Numbered from the stretch's first letter, positions 46,701 to 58,577 are shown. The stretch: 64,000 bases of DNA from Rosa chinensis (GCF_002994745.2 NC_037091.1:124001-188000); one strand, 5' to 3'. Numbers and translations: made by a program. The notes: generated from the letters alone by a model not told the origin.

Positions 46701-48170
46701 TTGCAGAAGAACAATACTTGGCAACTTGTGCCTCCACCACAAGGCAAGAGGGCTGTAGGTTGTCGTTGGGTGTTTACCGTGAAGCATAATGCAGATGGAT
46801 CAGTGAATCGATACAAAGCACGCCTTGTGGCAAAGGGGTTTACTCAGACGTATGGTATAGACTATGACGAAACTTTTGCTCCTGTTGCCAAGATGAATAC
46901 TATTCGGGTTCTGCTCTCGTTCGCTGCTAGTTTAAACTGGCCACTCCGATAGTTTGATGTCAAGAATGCATTTCTTCATGGAGAATTAGCCGAGGAAGTG
47001 TACATGAGTCTTCCACCGGGATATGTAGTTGCTTCTCCTGGTGATTTTGTATGCAAATTGAGAAAATCTCTGTATGGTCTCAAACAGTCACCTCGTGCTT
47101 GGTTTGGAAGATTTTCACAGTTCATGCGGAAGGTTGGTTACAGGCAGAGCAACTCAGACCATACCTTGTTTCTCAAGCATCAACAAGGGAAGATAACAGC
47201 TCTAATTATTTATGTGGACGATATGGTAATCACTGGTAACGATACTGTTGAGATGGATAGACTGCAGAGACAGCTAGCCTCTGAGTTTGAGATGAAGGAC
47301 TTGGGTGAGCTTAAGTACTTCTTAGGAATTGAGGTAGCCAGGGGGAGAGAAGGAATCTATCTGTGCCAGAGGAAGTATGTTCTTGACTTGCTGATAGAGG
47401 CAGGTTTGTTGGATTGCAGACCTATTGATACTCCTATTGAGCAGAACCATTATTTAGCTGAGTATCCAGATCAGGTACCTACTGATCGAGCTCGCTATTA
47501 GAGGTTAGTTGGGCGCTTGATTTATTTGGCTCATACTAGACCAGATGTTGCATATGCAGTGAGTGTGGTAAGTCAGTTCATGCATAATCCGAGTGAGAGT
47601 CACATGGATGCTGTTATGCGAATTCTGAAGTACTTGAAGTCAGCTCCAGGAAAGGGAGTACTGTTTTCTAAACACAACAACATTCTTGAGGTTTGTGGCT
47701 TCACAGATGCAGATTGGGCTGGAAATATCACATACAGGAGGTCGACATCAGGTTACTTTACCTTTGTGGGAGGTAATTTGGTTACATGGAAGAGTAAGAA
47801 ACAGAAAGTCGTTGCACGTTCTAGTGTTGAGGCCGAGTATAGAGGTATGGCTCATGGAGTGTGTGAATTGTTGTGGCTGAGAAATCTGTTACGTGATCTG
47901 GATTTCAAACTCAAAAATACCATGCAGTTGTATTGTGACAACAAGGCAGCTATTGACATATCACAGAATCCAGTACAACATGATCGTACTAAGCATGTGG
48001 AGGTTGATCGTCACTTTATAAAGGAGAAGCTAGATGCCAAAATTATTATCTTTCCTTTTGGTCCAACTGAAGAGCAACTTGCAGATGTACTTACCAAAGG
48101 AGTTTCCAGGAAGGCATTTTATGACTCACTCAGCAAGTTGGGCATGGTTGATGTATATGCGCCAACTTGA
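43779..48170 (+). pseudogene. Copia gag-pol polyprotein with four amber stops
   Basis: A single frame runs from ATG 43779 to the TGA at 48170 with no frameshift. It is broken only by TAG codons at 44475, 45462, 46950 and 47499. Domains in order: gag of the UBN2 type (43870-44470), zinc knuckle CSYCNDLGHVWETC (about 44605), aspartic protease WIIDSGASDHM (about 44860), integrase zinc region (HRRLGHPS, CETCVLAKSH) and DDE core ([30 protein letters not shown]), RT ([10 protein letters not shown] to YVDDMVITGND, about 47210) and RNase H (TDADWAG, SSVEAEYRG, YCDNKAAI). All catalytic motifs look intact. Three stops sit where glutamine is expected and one where tryptophan is expected (WGP), so each is one transition away from sense. 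Confidence 0.92.
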
Positions 48171-48177
48171 GGGGGAG

Positions 48178-48378
48178 TGTTAGTGTGAGTCATCATTCTC
48201 TATTACGAATAGACTACAAGGGAATATATTGTTGTACCTACTTACCTTGTATATGTTGTGTAGTACGGTTGTACACAATAGTTGTAGTACGATTGTAACC
48301 TATATATATACACCACAGAATGGGTGTACGTAATATTATATCAGAAAATTCATTCTCCATAACTTGTCTTATTTGACT
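48178..48378 (+). repeat. Copia 3' LTR
   Basis: 201 bp, nearly identical to the 5' LTR, with a 4-bp GTAC-type insertion near its end. Confidence 0.92.
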
Positions 48379-48383
48379 CAGTG

Positions 48384-48720
48384 GAGGATGTGGATTTCTT
48401 TCTAGTGTCATGTGGAAAAATTGTTTAACGAGGCAGGAGTGGAATGGTCAAATGCTTTAATGAGGATTGATTGTTTAGCGAAAAAGCCTAATGCTTTCGA
48501 TAAGGTAAAAAGGGTAAAACTCTGGGGATGCGGGGTGTTAGCTGTAATCTGGGTGGTATGGATGGAAAGAAACAGAAGAACGTTTGAAGCCTATGGTGGT
48601 GCGGAGTTGGACGGGTTGTGGGAGACAGTTAAGTTATGGGCATCTCCCTGGGCCTCTATGTAGAGGAGTTTAAAGATTACTGTTTTTCATCCATTATCTA
48701 GATTGGCAGGCTGTTGTAGT
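48384..48720 (+). pseudogene. LINE ORF2 C-terminal scrap
   Basis: The frame at 48412-48663 encodes a zf-RVT tail (LWGCGVLAVIWVVWMERN, then LWETVKLWASPWAS), typical of the very end of plant L1 ORF2. No upstream RT is present. The Copia element inserted at its left edge. Confidence 0.75.
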
Positions 48721-48848
48721 GTAGAACTCTGTCTATTATGTTATAGTATCAGTTGAGCATCTCATTCTGTTGCTTAATCTATCTGTCTTTCTTTTGCGGA
48801 ATTCTTGTCCACTTCTTTGTATCATGCTTTTTGTTTGGGAAAATACTT

Positions 48849-49013
48849 CAGTACATTAATGTTCCGATACATCAAGTAGACTAGGTTCAATACATATGTA
48901 GACTAGCTCGGTATAAGGGTAGACTAACTCCATGCATGTCTACCCATGTACTGAGCTAGTCTACCTCTGTATTGAAGATAGTCTAGTTGATGTATCGGTA
49001 CATTAATGTACTG
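48849..49013. repeat. 165-bp near-perfect inverted repeat
   Basis: The arms of about 76 bp (from CAGTACATTAATG to its complement CATTAATGTACTG) pair with roughly 85 to 90 percent identity around a short centre near 'actccatgcatg'. A transcript would form one long hairpin. It may be a palindromic MITE; I found no clear TSD. Confidence 0.85.
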
Positions 49014-49351
49014 TAGACGATCCCTTTTGTTTGTCTACAAAAAGTGTTGCTTTTTTTTTTTGGATAAGCCATTGATTGATTCTCACACCAGACATCTGAC
49101 CAAATTCAAAGAGGGGACCACCATTCACCACCTTATACCTGACAATGGAGGGTTAGTCCAAATTCTAAGTCAGCTTCTCAATTTCTTGGAAATTTGTTCT
49201 TTTATTTTTTTTTATTGGTTGTCTAAATATGTCGTACGGAATGCTTCCGAGAGGGGGTAGGGGGTTCTTTAGGAGAGTAATAGTTCTTCTTGTATTTTAA
49301 GGGATTGGAGACCAATAGTTTAGGAGTATTATTAATTCAGCAAGGAATGGA
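49014..49351. other. Spacer before the Gypsy element
   Basis: AT-rich sequence with T-runs. A few codons around 49210-49330 vaguely resemble LINE debris but are not enough to call. Confidence 0.4.
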
Positions 49352-50186
49352 TGTAGCACCTGACATGCTATCTGTTTGAGCCCAAAAGCAATTTTGGCAG
49401 AATCCTTTAGTGGGTTCGAGCCAGCGGGCCGATACCTGCGGCCCAAAAATAAAACCACTCGAGTTTGGGTTATAGCTTCGCCCATTCCGTGTTTCATAAG
49501 GAGACGAAACCTTATTGAAATCGAGTAGTAGAGACTAAACAGGAAACTTCAATTAAGAATCCTTCTGAGGCAAGGAGCAGTCGAAACCCTAGGGTATAAA
49601 TACAGGGTTAAGGGGCGAAATCAAGGACAGCTCTCAACTCAACTAATCCCAGCGATTACAAAGCCTCCCCAGAGCAAACCTTCAACCTCGTTCAAACCTG
49701 GTGACCACGCGCTAGTCCTAGTCTCCTTGCGAGCCGACTGTCAGCATCACCAGACCAACCCGGCGACCGTGCTTCCAGTCCTAGTCTCCTCGCGAGCCGA
49801 CTGGCAGTACTGCTGCCATCGATACAACCAGCGAAGCAAGGGTAACGTCCTCGCAACCCAGCGAAGCTAAAGTCACGCTTTAGCAAAACCCGTGCTTTCT
49901 CACAACTTCCCAGTGATTGCTCTGCTTAGTCTACAACACTAAGTATCGATACAGGGAACGCGAAGAGATCACACCCAAAGTCCTTATCCGTAAGGCAGAA
50001 GTCCTTTCCCGAAAGGCAAGAGAAGAATCCTGTGACGAGGTTGGTGCTCTCCTCGTCCACAGCGCTTAAAGAAGAAGTCAGGTCAAGGGACTACCCCAAC
50101 GACTGCAACTTGCGGTGCTGGCACGCCTGCGCAATCACTCGCTCAAAAGAGACGGTTTGCAAGCCAACTGGTTTTGGAGCCAAACA
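49352..50186 (+). repeat. Gypsy 5' LTR (835 bp)
   Basis: It starts TGTAGCACCTGAC and ends GCCAAACA, directly before the primer binding site. A TATA box (GGTATAAATACAG, about 49590-49602) marks the start of R. A 45-bp module ('cagtcctagtctcctcgcgagccgactg') is duplicated at about 49700 and 49763. The start is inferred from the TG end only, because the 3' LTR is not available for comparison. Confidence 0.7.
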
Positions 50187-50208
50187 TTTTGGCACGCCCA
50201 GTGGGACC
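50187..50208 (+). promoter_or_regulatory. Gypsy primer binding site
   Basis: TTGGCACGCCCAGTGGGACC follows the LTR end directly, and this form is usual in Tat-type plant Gypsy elements. Its tRNA partner cannot be named safely from memory. Confidence 0.75.
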
Positions 50209-51701
50209 ACAATAGTGTTTCTTTGCGAATGCAACCATTGGGAAGTCTAGCGATAACCCTTATCAAAAAGGCTACGCTAACTGCTCAAAACATAAGACCT
50301 CTAGTTACAGACCGCATTCTCGCGCGGACTGTCGTGGTCTTTCTGAAGAACAAGTGACGCAACGATTCTCTCATCAGCCCCAATCACCCGGTATGTCAAC
50401 TGCACAAGATGAGAATCGCTCAACCACTACTGAGGGTCAGAACGTCAATGTTAATCAGGCCAGCGAACCAATTATCCCCGCCACTGTCGACACTGCAGTG
50501 GAAAGTGGAGAAGAAGAGGCTTTTGTTCCGAAGCCTATCCCGGAAGGAGCGACTGCTGAGGTCAAGTTTGCGATCATCATGGAGAATGTCGAGAATCATC
50601 GCAAGAAGATGGACGCTGATTTTGCCAGAGAAACTGCAAAATCAGAAAAGCTTCTCCGCGAAATTGAGCAGCAGATGACTCTACATACGGAGAGTACCCG
50701 GCAGCAGATCACACAATCAGAAAGTGCCGTGAAGGCACACGCTGCAGGTATCGCTAGCAGACAGGATCAGCGTCATAAGGCAATTTTGGACGCTATAGCG
50801 GATCATACCAAGCAGACCGCGTCGAACATAACAGATCTTCGCAAGGACGGGGCCAACCTTGCAACTGAGGTGGCTATGCAAAGAGCCGAATTGAACCAAG
50901 CGAGAGATGTACTGAACAAAGCCTTAGGGGATCCTAATGCTATCCTTGGCTCTCTTGGCCAGCCATCCGGTTCAAGCAAGTACGTGCCGCCAAATCAGCG
51001 CGAGAAGACTAACCAAAATGCTGTTTCTTCATCAGCTACTGTTGCTACTGCTCCGTCGTAGAACAAAGAACAAGCCTTGGTTATTAGTGGCAGCAAAGAA
51101 AAAACTGCTTCATCAAGCGGACATGCCACCAAGAAACACCAAGTCTCGAAGGGCGCAGGAACTACGTCAGAACCTGTGACTTTCGTCCAGTACGACAGCG
51201 ACGGGGCAGAAATGGTATATCAAGAACTGCCGGGGAGTTATTATGCGCACGACCAGACTGGCGCCCCGATCAAGATAACAGCTTTGTCGGAGGAAGAGGT
51301 TACGCCTGCAGTAACTCTCCAGCAACAGGCTACTACCCACATTGTGCATGTCGGGGAAGGATCAGCAATGGTGAACCATGCGGCCTCTGGGCAAGCTACC
51401 CACCGAGCCACGGTGGCACCTCCTCCGCCTCCGGGCCCAGATTATGTGAGACGTGATGAGGTAGAGGAGATGATAAGATTGGCAAACCCTAGAGCCCAGC
51501 CGGATGGGATTTATGAGGGACCTTTCCCGCCACACATCATGCTTGCACCTTTCCCCCGAGGTTATAAGAACATTATTTTCTCTACTTTTTCAGGGGAGGA
51601 CACCGAAGATGCGGCAACACATCTGGCCAGGTTTAGGGTACAATGTGGCCAATACCAGAATGATGATGTCCTCAAGTGCAGGATCTTTGGCACTTCGCTG
51701 T

Positions 51702-54545
51702 TGTAACATCCCGTACCTCAATTTACCAGTTTACTAGTCATTTGGACGGTAAACGACATTTACCTTCACTTTTATTGTCGTTTCGGTACTTTTAGGGGGC
51801 CCTAAAAGATGACTTTTTGTTCGGATCAAAATTTGAGAAAATTTTCTTCATGAAAGTTGTAGGAGACGTTAAACCGAGCGCGTGCATATGTGGTACGTAA
51901 AAATCAGAGTTCGTATGTCAAAGTTATGAGTATTTTCGTGTGAGGGGTATTTTGGTCATTTCAGCACACCTTAATTATAAGGGGCTGATCAGCCCCATTT
52001 CCAGCCATTCTCCCCCATCTTTTACGACAGAAACTAGAAAGAAAAAGAGAGGAAGAGAGAGAGAAAGAGAAAGAAAGAAGGAAAGAAAGAAAGGGAGATC
52101 CGTTCAAACCGTCGACATTTTGGAGAAACTTCAAGGTATAAAGTTGTTCTTTACCTCATGATCTTTCTTTTGAGTATAATTTTGCATATATATTGGAGGA
52201 TTTTAGAGATTGAAAATCCGGCACTATTCACAAATTGGGGGTTTACTGTTTTCTTAATTGTTGGGGTAGTTCTAGTTGTTTTCTGAACTTGGTGTAGTTG
52301 AGAAAAATGCTAGGGGGATTGAGATGAAGCTGCTGCCAAAATTTGGTGACCATCGGAGAAGTTGACCGCCGAGTGAACAGTACCGCTCATGAACAGTGCG
52401 GTGCGTGAACAGTGGTGAAGTTTAAACAGAATTTAAATTCTATTTTTTTAGCTAGTTAAATCCTATAATTTTTGTAGAGGTTGATTATGTGAATTTGGTT
52501 GGAATTGGAAAAGTTTTTAATCGATTATAAATTTCTAAAGATTTGGATTTCGGTTAATGTTAATCGTGAATCCGATTGTCGGATTTCCTCCATAATTGTT
52601 ATATAGTCTGAAATCGACGAGTGGGCAGTGTTTGTGAAGTTTGGTAATTTTTGGAGAAACTTGGAATTAAGTATGAATTTTGAAGTTTAGGGTTTCGATT
52701 ATCGAATTACGAGAATCCGACCATCGGATATCTCTCGGTTCTACCTTGAAACCTTTAAATTAATGAATTGGTATTAGTGGTATAATTTGGGCTAAATCCG
52801 AGGAGAATGGGAGATGTAATTATGAGGAATTGATTTTAGGAATCGTATTAAATTATTGAAGAATTATTCACAGAATATAATTGTGTACATGACGACGTAT
52901 CGAGCTATTGCTCGATGACGGAACACGAATGCTTGATCGTCGGAATAGTACTGTGAGTGGACTTTTATTTTTAAATATTGATGCATGCATTTATTTTCTT
53001 AAATAATGCTCTAGTTTTAATCATATTACTTATTGAGCAAATGATTTGATTTTCGGAAATTCGATCTCGGTTTATCTCGTGGATTGGCTCTCGATAATGA
53101 GTTTCAAAGGTTGATTATGATTTATAATATTATTTGACAAATTGCTTATTTCCGAGGTAATTTTCTGGAATTAAGTATATTTCCAATTGCCGATTTAAGT
53201 TCCTGGAAGATTCTCGAGATGAGTTTCGATAGAGTTGGATTTTCTCATTTATTTATTGACTTTCGGTTTTGGCATCGGGAATGCCTAATTAAGGATTTTG
53301 GATTTGGTTGGTTTCTTGGAGATTTTGAGAGATTTTTGGAAATGGGATTTGCTTATACTAATTTCCAGTTTCCTTTACGGATTTGAGAATATTTTGGGCG
53401 TGTGGGACACGCCGTCGATTTATTTCTATTTCTCACTTATTTATTTTGAGATTGAGAGTAATCTTGGCGTGCAGGGTCACGTCGTTGAATACATGGTTTC
53501 TATCTCGTGAGAAATGTGGGGAAGCTACATGGATTTACTGGTTTTCGATGATTTTTCCTCACCATACGCGGGTCATGTGATTTGGTCTCCTCCTCACAGA
53601 CTTTGTGTTTGTGAGTGGCAGTTGAGGTAGCTTATTCTCCTCCTCACCTACTTTGTGTATGTGAGTGGCAGTCGAGGTGATTTATTCTCCTCCTCACGTG
53701 GGTGGCAGTCGAGGTCATATTCTCCTCCTCACACAATCTATGTGTGAGTGGAAGTTGAGGTTATTAGTTCTCCTCCTCGCACAATCTATGTGTGAGTGGC
53801 AGTAGAGGGTAGGTAGAGCCTGGGAGGCTCCATTACCCGTATGGTGATATTTCTTCCCCATATCCTATCATTACTTGACTAGCGGGGCCTAGTCTGATTT
53901 CCGTTTAACCAGCGGGGCTGGTCTTATTCTGTTGAGTATCGGAGTTTCCATCCTTCCTTTCAATTGTTTGGGACTAGCGGGGCTAGTCGGTTTTCTTGAG
54001 CGGAACTCCTTTTGTTTCGTTTTCCTAAATCAGTGCATGCATCGGGAGATTTTTTTAATAAATTAAATGTGGGAAAGTATAAAATCTCTTTTGTTTAAAA
54101 TTGCTTATTTTTGTCCACTCACACTAACGTGTTTTCAATACTTTCCCCTGGGCCCTTCGGTTTCAAATGCCCAGTTTGCAGGCGAATTAGTGAGGTCGGG
54201 CGTACACGGAGTTGAGGCATAGTCAACAGCATGGCTTCCGCGTTTGCCTTTGAGCTAGGTTGTCCTTATTTACCTTTCTATTAGAATTGCTCTGATTACC
54301 TATCTGATTTATGTTTTTCAAGTTGAGGTTTGTGTTTTGTGAATTGGAGATTGATGTTGAGTTGGGGAGCAGGGTGGCTCCAGAAGTATAAGGATGATTT
54401 GATTTAGAAGTGTAAATGCTTTCTACAGGTTTTGGGTAGCCCATTTTAGGGGAAGTTCCGCCAAATTTTTGGTAGAATTTCTTCTAAGGTGGGCCCCGCA
54501 AGGCCACTTCGGATTTCAGGGTGAAATCTGGGGCGGGTCCTGTCA
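51702..54545 (+). mobile_element. Solo LTR (2844 bp), TSD GCTGT, inserted in Gypsy gag
   Basis: It starts TGTAACATCC and ends GGGTCCTGTCA. GCTGT flanks both sides (51697-51701 and 54546-54550). It has the same ends and overall plan as 35171-37828, with about 85 percent identity over the first 230 bp. A TATA box lies at about 54071-54080 (GTATAAAATC). The insertion is younger than the Gypsy element it cuts. It carries no genes; short ORFs within it are chance. Confidence 0.9.
53581..53990 (+). other. Hairpin cluster in the solo LTR (copy 2)
   Basis: GGG-loop stems occur at 53816-53830 (GAGCCT/AGGCTC), 53908-53922 (ACCAGC/GCTGGT) and 53972-53988 (GACTAGC/GCTAGTC). A fourth at 53877-53894 (GACTAG/CTAGTC) has a 6-base loop after a 1-base insertion. 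Upstream, five tandem modules of about 40 to 55 bp (53586-53810) each start CTCCTCAC, contain inverted CACA/TGTG arms, and end with GTGGCAGT(c/t)GAGG or a close variant, pairing CCTC with GAGG. Confidence 0.82.
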
Positions 54546-55331
54546 GCTGTCGGGCGCTGCCTTCAGATGGTTTTCTAAACTCAGACCAGGGACAGTGGCG
54601 GATTGGCCGGCAATGGAACTACTTTTCCGTGAGACATTCGGGACTATTGAACCTGAAGTAGACCTAGCATTTCTCACTCAGATGGCCCAACAGCCTACAG
54701 AATCGGCAGTCGCTTATCTTCAGCGTTTTCAAATCTAGAAAGCCAAACTGAATGTCATCCTGCCCGAGAAAGAGTTAGTCAAGTTGGCGGTCAAAGGTTT
54801 GGAGCCCCGACAACGAAAGAAGCAGCATGGCAGCATGATTCAGTCGATGGGGGAGCTCATCACAGAGGTGGGCAGTTTCGAGCATCTCCTCAGAGAAACA
54901 GATGAGAGGAAGAATGCTTCCAGAGGGACGTACATGCCAGGTAAACACCGTACTGTAGCGGCCCTGAGCTACCAGCCGACCACCTACGACCCTTATTACC
55001 ATCACAACACTAGAGAAGCCGTCCAGGACGACGAAGAGGACGAGGATAATGATATAGTAGCTTATGAGCTAACAGGGAAGAAGAACCCGTCCTTGAAGCA
55101 GTTGAAGATTTCCAAGGAGCCTGTTAAGCTAAAATCGATGGCCTTCACCAAACCGGAGTTCGCGACATATACTTATGATGCCAATAAAGCTCACGAAATC
55201 CTCGACGAGATGATCGCTGCGAAGATGGTGAAGACTGATTTTGGGCCTTTTCCGCGGCCAGAGCAGTTGAAAGGAAAGAAGTACTGCAAGTTCCATAATA
55301 TGTGGAACCACAATATCGCGGACTATGAAAG

Positions 55332-56487
55332 CTCAAAGACCAGATTCAGGTATGGCTTAATAACGGTAGTTTGCAGGTAGAGACTCCAGTCACAGCGGCG
55401 ACACTAGTTGACGTGGATCCCTTCCTCGACACCGGGATCAATATGGTCAATGTGGATTGGAACAAACAGTAGCGACGGAAACCAACTCTGGATTTGGTCC
55501 CGAGCAAGCAGAGTGATAGGTCCATCGCGGATGAAGCGCCAGCCAAGGGTAGAATTGAGTCAACCAACCAGGCCTCACCTGTGATCCTGTGCTCGCGATG
55601 TAAGGAAGAGTGCGGTATCCAAATACCGCACGAGGAGGTCGAGCAGACATTTCACTTTGGCTCCCTACCACCGATCAAGTGGGCTTCGTCGTCACGGAAC
55701 TATCAGCCTTCCAGTCCAAGAGAAAGGGAGAAGACGAAATCACCACCATCCCCCAGAGACTCCAACTTATTCATGAAGCTAAAAGCAGCCGCAGGTTGTC
55801 CGAAACAGGAAGAGTCCAGGAGCGACTGCAAAGACATGCTGACCAAGCCCTATATACCACCTGTTTCAGCTAACCCTATCAAGGAGGGCAGATGGTACAC
55901 CAGGGAAAAGGGAAAGGAGGTGGAGATTAGCTTGTCCAAGAAACGGAAGCTGTAGCGCAGGTTTGGAGAAGCCAAGCGCGCTCTAGAGGCTTTAGATCAG
56001 GGCCTGATCAAACCTTCCCAACTGGTCAAGTCGCCCGAACAATACCAGAAAGAGATGGAAGCGCTGGCTACTAAGCCATTAAGACCTCCTCGTGGTTTTA
56101 ACAAACAAACAGATTCACCAACAGGGGCCTCAAAGCCCAGTGTGTTTTGCAGGATTGCAGAGGAGCGCTCACCACCTCTTGCGCGAATGGAGAACTCACC
56201 AACTCGGTGTCCGCATGTCAGGCGCCGACTATTTCGTGAAGCACCAGTGGTCAAAGCTTCAGTCTTTGATAGGCTGGGGGGGCAAGGACAGGACTGGTGA
56301 CACCTTGCAGTGGCGACCTAAGAAAATCCAAAGCATGGTCATCTCTGCCTCAGAGGAGCGAATGGAACCGGAAAACCCTAAGCCGGTTGTTGTGGAGCAG
56401 GAACTTGAATCACAAGAGCTTGAACATTGCGAGGTAAAAGGCCTCACGGAAGAGTCATTGGTAGATCGTTTGGCTAAGCAATTCTAA
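55332..56487 (+). pseudogene. Gypsy gag-protease linker, broken
   Basis: The frame from 55332 continues gag-type sequence (LKDQIQVWLNNGSLQ). It is cut by amber codons at 55470 and 55953, shifts by one base near 56190, then reads GADYFVKHQWSKLQSL and ends at TAA 56485. The amber at 55953 and the TAA at 56485 are followed by further conserved sequence, so they are lesions and not true ends. Confidence 0.7.
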
Positions 56488-56520
56488 ACTGATATCCCGG
56501 TCGAGGAGCCCAAGCTCGAG

Positions 56521-57363
56521 TTGGACGATGACATGGAGGGGACTGAGACAACTGACGTTTCTTGCAACATGGTTTATGTACTTCCCGCGAGATATGCATT
56601 GCCAGTCGCTGCTCAGGATTGCGTGGGGACAGAGGAAGAGGGTGTACAGCCATTGCAGGTCACTTCAGCAGCGGCAACGCCTACAGAAGATGGAGTCCAG
56701 CAGGAAACAACAGAGATTCCGAATAAGGGGTCACTCATGCACTTCTCCAAGCCAACGCCCGCTATGGTCCAGCACATGCGACCGCTATACATTACGGCAG
56801 ACATCGGCGGTATCAAAGTTAGCAAAATCATGATTGACACCGGAGCAGCCGTTAATGTCGTCACTACTCGGACCATGCACTTGCTTGGGATTAAGCGGGA
56901 GAAGATCCAGTCCACGTCTCTTGCACTCAAAAATTTCGCAGGCACTGTGACAAAACCCTTAGGGTTATTGTTCTTGCGTATTAAGGTCGGACCAGCAGAG
57001 GGGGTTTATGCCTTCTTCGTGACGGATTGCTATGCGGCCTACAGTGCCATTTTGGGCAGAGACTGGATCCACAGGAGTTACTGTGTACCCTCGACACTTC
57101 ATCAAGAGCTGGTTATGTGGAACAGGGGAACAGATACGGCGGAGGTGGTCAAAGCAGACCCCCGCCCATTCCCGGACTCCGCAAATTATGTAGACGCCAG
57201 ATACTATTTGAAGCCTATCACTCCATTGCAGGTTAGTGGCATCGATGATAAGGGCCGCCTCACAGGGGTGACAGCCTCCGAACTGGCACAATTGGGGCTC
57301 ACGCTCGCAAAAGAAGGCTTGGAGAGGCCTGGCCACGCTGTGCCCAAACCTTTAACCGATTAA
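56521..57363 (+). pseudogene. Gypsy aspartic protease region
   Basis: The retropepsin active site reads MIDTGAAVNVV (about 56831-56863), followed by ILGRDWIHR, the second conserved protease motif. Catalytic Asp-Thr-Gly is intact. The frame ends in TAA at 57361, overlapping by one base the ATG of the RT frame (TAATG). Confidence 0.85.
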
Positions 57364-58577
57364 TGGATTACGACCTCTCGGAGGAGGGGATAGAGGCCTT
57401 CCACTCGATACATGAACGGCTGTCATCATACATGGTGGAAAAAGAGGCTTATGATCGCATCGCGACCTTAGAGGTCGTTAATGAAGAACTTTCTGATCCG
57501 GAGGACGAAGATGAAGTCCGCATTCAACTTGCCCCAACAGCACTGGACGATACACCTCCTAAAGTTAGAGACCCTACTGAGAAGGTTAATCTGGGCACAG
57601 TGAGCGAGCCTATGGAGGTATCTATCAGCGCTTACCTGGAGCCTAGCGAGAAACAGAGGCTCACTGACTTACTACTGGAATTCAAGGATTGCTTCGCGGA
57701 GAAGTATGAAGACATGCCCGGCCTGTCACTAGATTTGGTTTGTCATCAACTACCAACTCTTCCTGACAAGAGGCCCGTCAAGCAGGAACCTCGACGAATG
57801 AATTCAGAGACCCAGATTCTCGTAAAGGAGGAGGTAGAGAAAATGCACAAGTCGGGTATTATACGGGTCGCCAAGTATAATCAGTGGCTATCTAATATAG
57901 TGCCTGTCCGAAAAAATAATGGCAAGATGAGAGTCTGCGTTGATTATAGAGACTTGAATCTTGCTACACCTAAGGATGTTTACCCCATGCCGGTCGCGGA
58001 TATGTTGGTAGATGCGGTGGCAGGACATGAGTTGTTGTCCTTCATGGACGGTACTGCAGGATATCACCAGATTCTGGTCGCTGAAAAAGACAGACATAAG
58101 ACCGCTTTCCGCTGCCCTGGCTTCGCGGGAATTTTTGAATATGTGGTCATGCCGTTTGGCCTGAAGAATGCTGGTGCGACGTATCAAAGAGCCATGAACT
58201 TGATCTTCCACGACATACTGGGAAAGGTTTTAGAGGTGTACATCGATGACGTAGTCGTCAAGTCTCAGAAGAAGGGGGACCATATCGCGGATCTCAGGAA
58301 AGTATTTGAGCGCATGCGAAGACATAGACTCAAGATGAACCCGGCCAAATGCGTGTTTGGGGTCCAAGCAGGAAACTTTCTGGGGTTCATAGTTCATCAG
58401 CGAGGAATTGAGGTCCCCGAAGACAAGGCGAGCGCAGTCATCAACGCATCTCCCCCGCGGACGAAAAAGGAATTACAGCGTCTGTTGGGTAAGATCAATT
58501 TCCTAAGACGTTTTATCTCTAACTCTGCAGGCAAAATCCAACCGTTCTCACCCTTACTGAGGTTAAGGGCAGAATGA
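57363..58577 (+). pseudogene. Gypsy reverse transcriptase
   Basis: The RT domain is complete: CHQLPTLPD, KSGIIRVAKYNQWLSNIV, RVCVDYRDLN, FMDGTAGYHQI, MPFGLKNAGATYQR and the catalytic VYIDDVVVKS (about 58240-58270), then the connection (LLGKINFLRRFI). The frame ends in TGA at 58575 because of a one-base shift; the next frame carries the same domain on. By itself this RT frame has no stops. Confidence 0.9.

Larger units (their letters stand above)
42920..48378 (+). mobile_element. Complete Ty1/Copia retrotransposon, TSD CAGTG
   Basis: Short LTRs (42920-43116, 197 bp; 48178-48378, 201 bp) differ by four substitutions and a 4-bp indel, about 2 percent. CAGTG flanks the element (42915-42919 and 48379-48383). 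The primer binding site TGGTATCAGAGC (43117-43128) matches initiator tRNA-Met. The polypurine tract is GAGGGGGAG (48169-48177). The domain order gag-protease-integrase-RT-RNase H is that of Copia. The LTR ends in CT rather than CA. Confidence 0.93.
50354..55331 (+). pseudogene. Gypsy gag, split by a solo LTR and two amber stops
   Basis: The frame starts near ATG 50393 and shows a coiled-coil N-part (ENVENHRKKMDADFARETAK). An amber stop lies at 51059, then the conserved gag core begins (about 51480-51700, FPRGYKNIIFSTFSGEDTED). At 51701 the solo LTR interrupts it. Beyond the LTR and one TSD copy (54551) the core resumes in the same frame (FRWFSKLRPGTVADWPAMEL), with another amber stop at 54736. 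A zinc-knuckle-like motif follows near 55280 (KYCKFHNMWNHNIADYE), where the last cysteine is tyrosine. A frameshift near 55331 ends the frame. Confidence 0.85.
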
